A stretch of 64,000 nucleotides of DNA, taken from positions 4,464,001 through 4,528,000 of the forward strand of contig NZ_CP059733.1 in assembly GCF_000948985.2 (NCBI RefSeq), written 5' to 3'. The notes under the pieces are model-generated. The model saw nothing but the letters and a program-made list of their open reading frames with translations, had not been told where the DNA came from and did no database searches. The number at the start of each line of letters is the position of its first letter. The first letter of the stretch is position 1. Origin of the DNA: Thalassomonas viridans (GTDB taxonomy: Bacteria; Pseudomonadota; Gammaproteobacteria; Enterobacterales; Alteromonadaceae). Positions 61,837 to 64,000 of the stretch are shown one piece after another. The translations under genes were made by a program, and so were the position numbers.

Positions 61837-62355
61837 ATGGCTAACTTTTTTAGTAACTTATTCAGCAAGGGCGCCACGGGCCTGGTGGACGCCGTCGGAG
61901 ACATTCTCGATAACAGTTTTACCACAGAAGAAGAACAGCAGGAGCTGGAAAACGAGCTCTCCAAGGCGGCCATGCGCCATGAAGCTGAAATGGGCAAACT
62001 CGCCCTGGAAGATAAAAAAGCGTCGCTGGCAGATATCGCCAGCGCCAGGGAAAACCAGAGCCGGGTACAGGAAAGCGAACATGCCAGCTGGCTGGCAAAA
62101 AATGTCCATTCGCTGCTGGCGGTGAGCATTATCGCCCTCACCTTTTTAATGTATTTCTGGATCATCCAGGGAGATATGAAAGCCATCGCCGAGGCCGGGG
62201 TAAAAGATATCGTCATCTATATCCTGGGAGCCTTAACCACCATCAGCACCCAGGTGGTAGCCTATTACTTCGGCTCCAGCATGGGCAGCCAGACCAAGCA
62301 AAAATCTATGGACAAAATCGCCGAAGATATGGCCAGGAAAATGACCGACAAATGA
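61837..62355 (+). CDS. Holin-like membrane protein (3TM phage holin family)
   Basis: A 172-residue protein from ATG 61837 (GGAGGGG ahead). An amphipathic N-terminus is followed by a charged helical segment (TEEEQQELENELSKAAMRHEAEMGKLALEDKKASLADI), then two hydrophobic helices (NVHSLLAVSIIALTFLMYFWII; DIVIYILGALTTISTQVVAYYF) and a positive tail. This is the layout of the 3TM-type phage holin family. Together with the lysozyme gene it forms a two-gene lysis cassette that is not inside any recognisable prophage. Confidence 0.75.
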   Translation: MANFFSNLFSKGATGLVDAVGDILDNSFTTEEEQQELENELSKAAMRHEAEMGKLALEDKKASLADIASARENQSRVQESEHASWLAKNVHSLLAVSIIALTFLMYFWIIQGDMKAIAEAGVKDIVIYILGALTTISTQVVAYYFGSSMGSQTKQKSMDKIAEDMARKMTDK

Positions 62356-63107
62356 AGTTTTCGATTGCGTCTTTCTCCATATTCAGCATGACTTTTACCC
62401 GAAAGACAGTGCTAAAACAAAAATGCTGCACGCCGATATTCATCAGATATCATCAGGTAAAAACGCCCCGGCTATGGCCGTCTGTCGGCAAAATTGCTGC
62501 GGGCAAACAGTTCACCCGGCTGTGCCTGGTGCTGGCCCTGTTATTGACGCCGCCGCTAAAAGGGGAAGTACCGGCCTTTATCCGTGGCTGTATGGACTGC
62601 CACGGGGAAAATGGCATCAGCCAGCAAAACGATGTCCCCACCATAGCCGGGTTATCGGCGGCTTATCATAAAGCCAGCCTGTATGCCTACCGCAACAGGC
62701 AGCGCCCGGCAGTGCCTTCAAAATACCGCCTCGGCGATCAAGACCGTCCCAGCACCGATATGAAAACCATCAGTGACAGGTTAACCGACAGGGAAATTAC
62801 CTATATCTCCCTGTATTTTGCCGCCCAGCGCTTTATACCTGCCAAACAAAACTTTAACCCGCTGCTGGTGGAACAGGGAGAGAAAATCCACCGGACTTAC
62901 TGCCAGAGATGCCACAAGGACCGAGGCAGCAGGGCCGGCGATGACAGCGGCCTGCTGGCCGGCCAGTGGAGCGGTTACCTTAACAACACCATGAAGTTCT
63001 ACCGCAACGGCTCCCGGGAAATGGAAAAGAAAATGGCAGTCATGCTGGCGAAAATCAGCGAGCAGGAATGGCAGGCCCTGCTGGCCTATTACGCCAGCCA
63101 GCGATAG
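62352..63107 (+). CDS. Dihaem cytochrome c (c4/c553-like)
   Basis: The 251-residue frame starts at ATG 62352, overlapping the holin stop by 4 nt (ATGA). It has two c-type haem motifs: CMDCH (80-84) and CQRCH (184-188), each followed by a c553-type pattern (GENGISQQNDVPTIAGLSAAY; GKIHRTY). A signal-like hydrophobic stretch lies unusually deep, around 53-72 (QFTRLCLVLALLLTPPLKGE), so the true start may be a later GTG or TTG, or the first 50 residues may be lost or non-native. The protein would act in periplasmic electron transfer. Confidence 0.75.
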   Translation: MKFSIASFSIFSMTFTRKTVLKQKCCTPIFIRYHQVKTPRLWPSVGKIAAGKQFTRLCLVLALLLTPPLKGEVPAFIRGCMDCHGENGISQQNDVPTIAGLSAAYHKASLYAYRNRQRPAVPSKYRLGDQDRPSTDMKTISDRLTDREITYISLYFAAQRFIPAKQNFNPLLVEQGEKIHRTYCQRCHKDRGSRAGDDSGLLAGQWSGYLNNTMKFYRNGSREMEKKMAVMLAKISEQEWQALLAYYASQR

Positions 63108-63183
63108 CTTTTTCCGATCTTCGGCGCCGATATTCGTGCCCGGTCTTTGCAGGGCGAATTCCCTTTATCGCCAGGACAATAGC

Positions 63184-64000
63184 TTAAATAACAAAAGTAT
63201 CCAGCTGACCAACAATTTCCCGGGTTACCCCCGCCAGGCGTTTGCCTTCAAGGTTAAGCTCGGCGCAGTCATCGGCATTGGAGCTGGAAAGTTGCCGTAG
63301 AATATTGCTTTCTTCAACAACCTGGGATACCAGCACATGGATATGGCGAATATCGGCATCCTCCCGCCGCTGTTGCCCGCCGATAAGCTGCAAGATACTA
63401 TCGATATTTTCATATGCCCGGGTAATTTCTGCCTGGCTGGCACGGGAATAACCGGAAAGCTGCGATAAATTCTGCGACTGCAGCTTCACCTCTTCATCCG
63501 CCTGTTGCACCGCGTCGGTAATATTGGCGATGATCTGATTGATTTCCAGCAAACTGCTTTGGGTGGAATTGGCCAGCTGCCTGACTTCATCTGCCACCAC
63601 GGCAAAACCCCGGCCATGCTCCCCGGCCCTGGCCGCTTCAATGGCGGCATTTAATGCCAGCAAGTTAGTCTGCTCCGCTATGGTATTGATCACCGACACC
63701 ACGGAGGCAATCGAGGTCGCCTGCTGTGACAGAGCATCGAATTTACCGCTGAGGCTTTCGCTGCTGCTAACATAAAGGCGCATCATATCCGCCATGGTTT
63801 CCATGGTGGCGCCGGTATCCTGTAGTCCCAGTTTGGTTTGCTGTACCCGGGACTCCGTATCTTTGGCTTTCTCCTGCAAGGTCATAGAATATTGATCCAG
63901 GGTCTGGCATTTCTGCGCAATGCTGCCCACCCTCAAGTCCTGCTGCGATATGCGCCCGGCAATATTCGCGGTATTGGTGGTCAGGATTTTCGCCACCTGC
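63184..64000 (-). CDS. Methyl-accepting chemotaxis protein, partial (N-terminus outside window)
   Basis: The minus-strand frame is open to the window edge, so only the C-terminal 271 residues are seen. The hallmark signalling hairpin is present: [35 protein letters not shown], with a helical flank on either side. The frame reads through the edge and no start is visible; the missing part should contain the sensor and HAMP region. Chemoreceptors of this type sense small molecules and control CheA. Confidence 0.9.
   Translation of the reverse strand, partial: QVAKILTTNTANIAGRISQQDLRVGSIAQKCQTLDQYSMTLQEKAKDTESRVQQTKLGLQDTGATMETMADMMRLYVSSSESLSGKFDALSQQATSIASVVSVINTIAEQTNLLALNAAIEAARAGEHGRGFAVVADEVRQLANSTQSSLLEINQIIANITDAVQQADEEVKLQSQNLSQLSGYSRASQAEITRAYENIDSILQLIGGQQRREDADIRHIHVLVSQVVEESNILRQLSSSNADDCAELNLEGKRLAGVTREIVGQLDTFVI

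Noticed and set aside
61446..62216. 256-codon minus-strand ORF across the lysozyme and holin genes
   Set aside because: It is antisense to two recognised genes with good ribosome sites.

Overview
The window looks like a chromosome segment of a marine gammaproteobacterium of the order Alteromonadales, most like Colwelliaceae/Thalassomonas. This is an inference from protein style (a SmpB/tmRNA pair with the tag ANDETFARTALAA, a TorT/TorS-like sensor pair, two PEP-CTERM proteins, an HAE3-type RND exporter) and not from a database search. Most of the window has balanced to GC-rich composition; the segment from about 1.5 to 6.5 kb is clearly richer in A+T.

Layout. 0-1.5 kb: partial ratA, then smpB and ssrA (tmRNA). 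1.5-6.3 kb: an AT-rich operon on the minus strand for making and exporting a double-glycine-leader peptide: HlyD adaptor, precursor peptide, rhomboid protease and a C39-peptidase ABC transporter. 6.3-11.4 kb: small genes, then an operon for oxidising sugars or glycosides (Tat-signal small subunit, GMC oxidoreductase, lipoprotein sugar isomerase). A degenerate copy of the ssrA 3' end at about 11.42 kb suggests that 1.4-11.4 kb is, or was, an element integrated at ssrA. 11.9-16.4 kb: a secreted trypsin-like protease, an ADP-ribosyltransferase-like protein with a zinc ribbon, a nitrobindin-like protein and a repeat protein. 16.5-21.8 kb: a TorT-like periplasmic sensor, a CHASE hybrid histidine kinase and a REC-GGDEF diguanylate cyclase. 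22-28.6 kb: an amidohydrolase lipoprotein, two PEP-CTERM proteins, glutamate dehydrogenase, small proteins and a candidate effector.

28.7-50.8 kb is the centrepiece: a 17-gene minus-strand operon for an extracellular contractile injection system (eCIS, a phage-tail-like particle). In transcription order it encodes sheath, inner tube, a T4-type hub chaperone, a long disordered protein, a DUF4255 cap protein, an AAA+ ATPase, a small protein, a CIS tube-initiator protein, a LysM protein, a gpD-like hub, a gpV-like spike, gp25, two gpJ-like wedge proteins, a gpI-like protein, a DUF6519/beta-helix protein and a DUF4157 protein. Possible effectors lie on both flanks (13.6, 26.7 and 54.1 kb).

Just upstream of the eCIS operon are a MITE-like element and two of three copies of a putative small-RNA gene family, not matched to any family I know. 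The third copy is 2.2 kb further on. 51.9-64 kb holds a three-repeat protein, a DUF523/DUF1722 protein, a toxin-like protein, a DUF2628 protein, a second MITE, an RND exporter, a type II NADH dehydrogenase, an orphan lysozyme-holin lysis pair overlapping a dihaem cytochrome c gene, and a truncated chemoreceptor.
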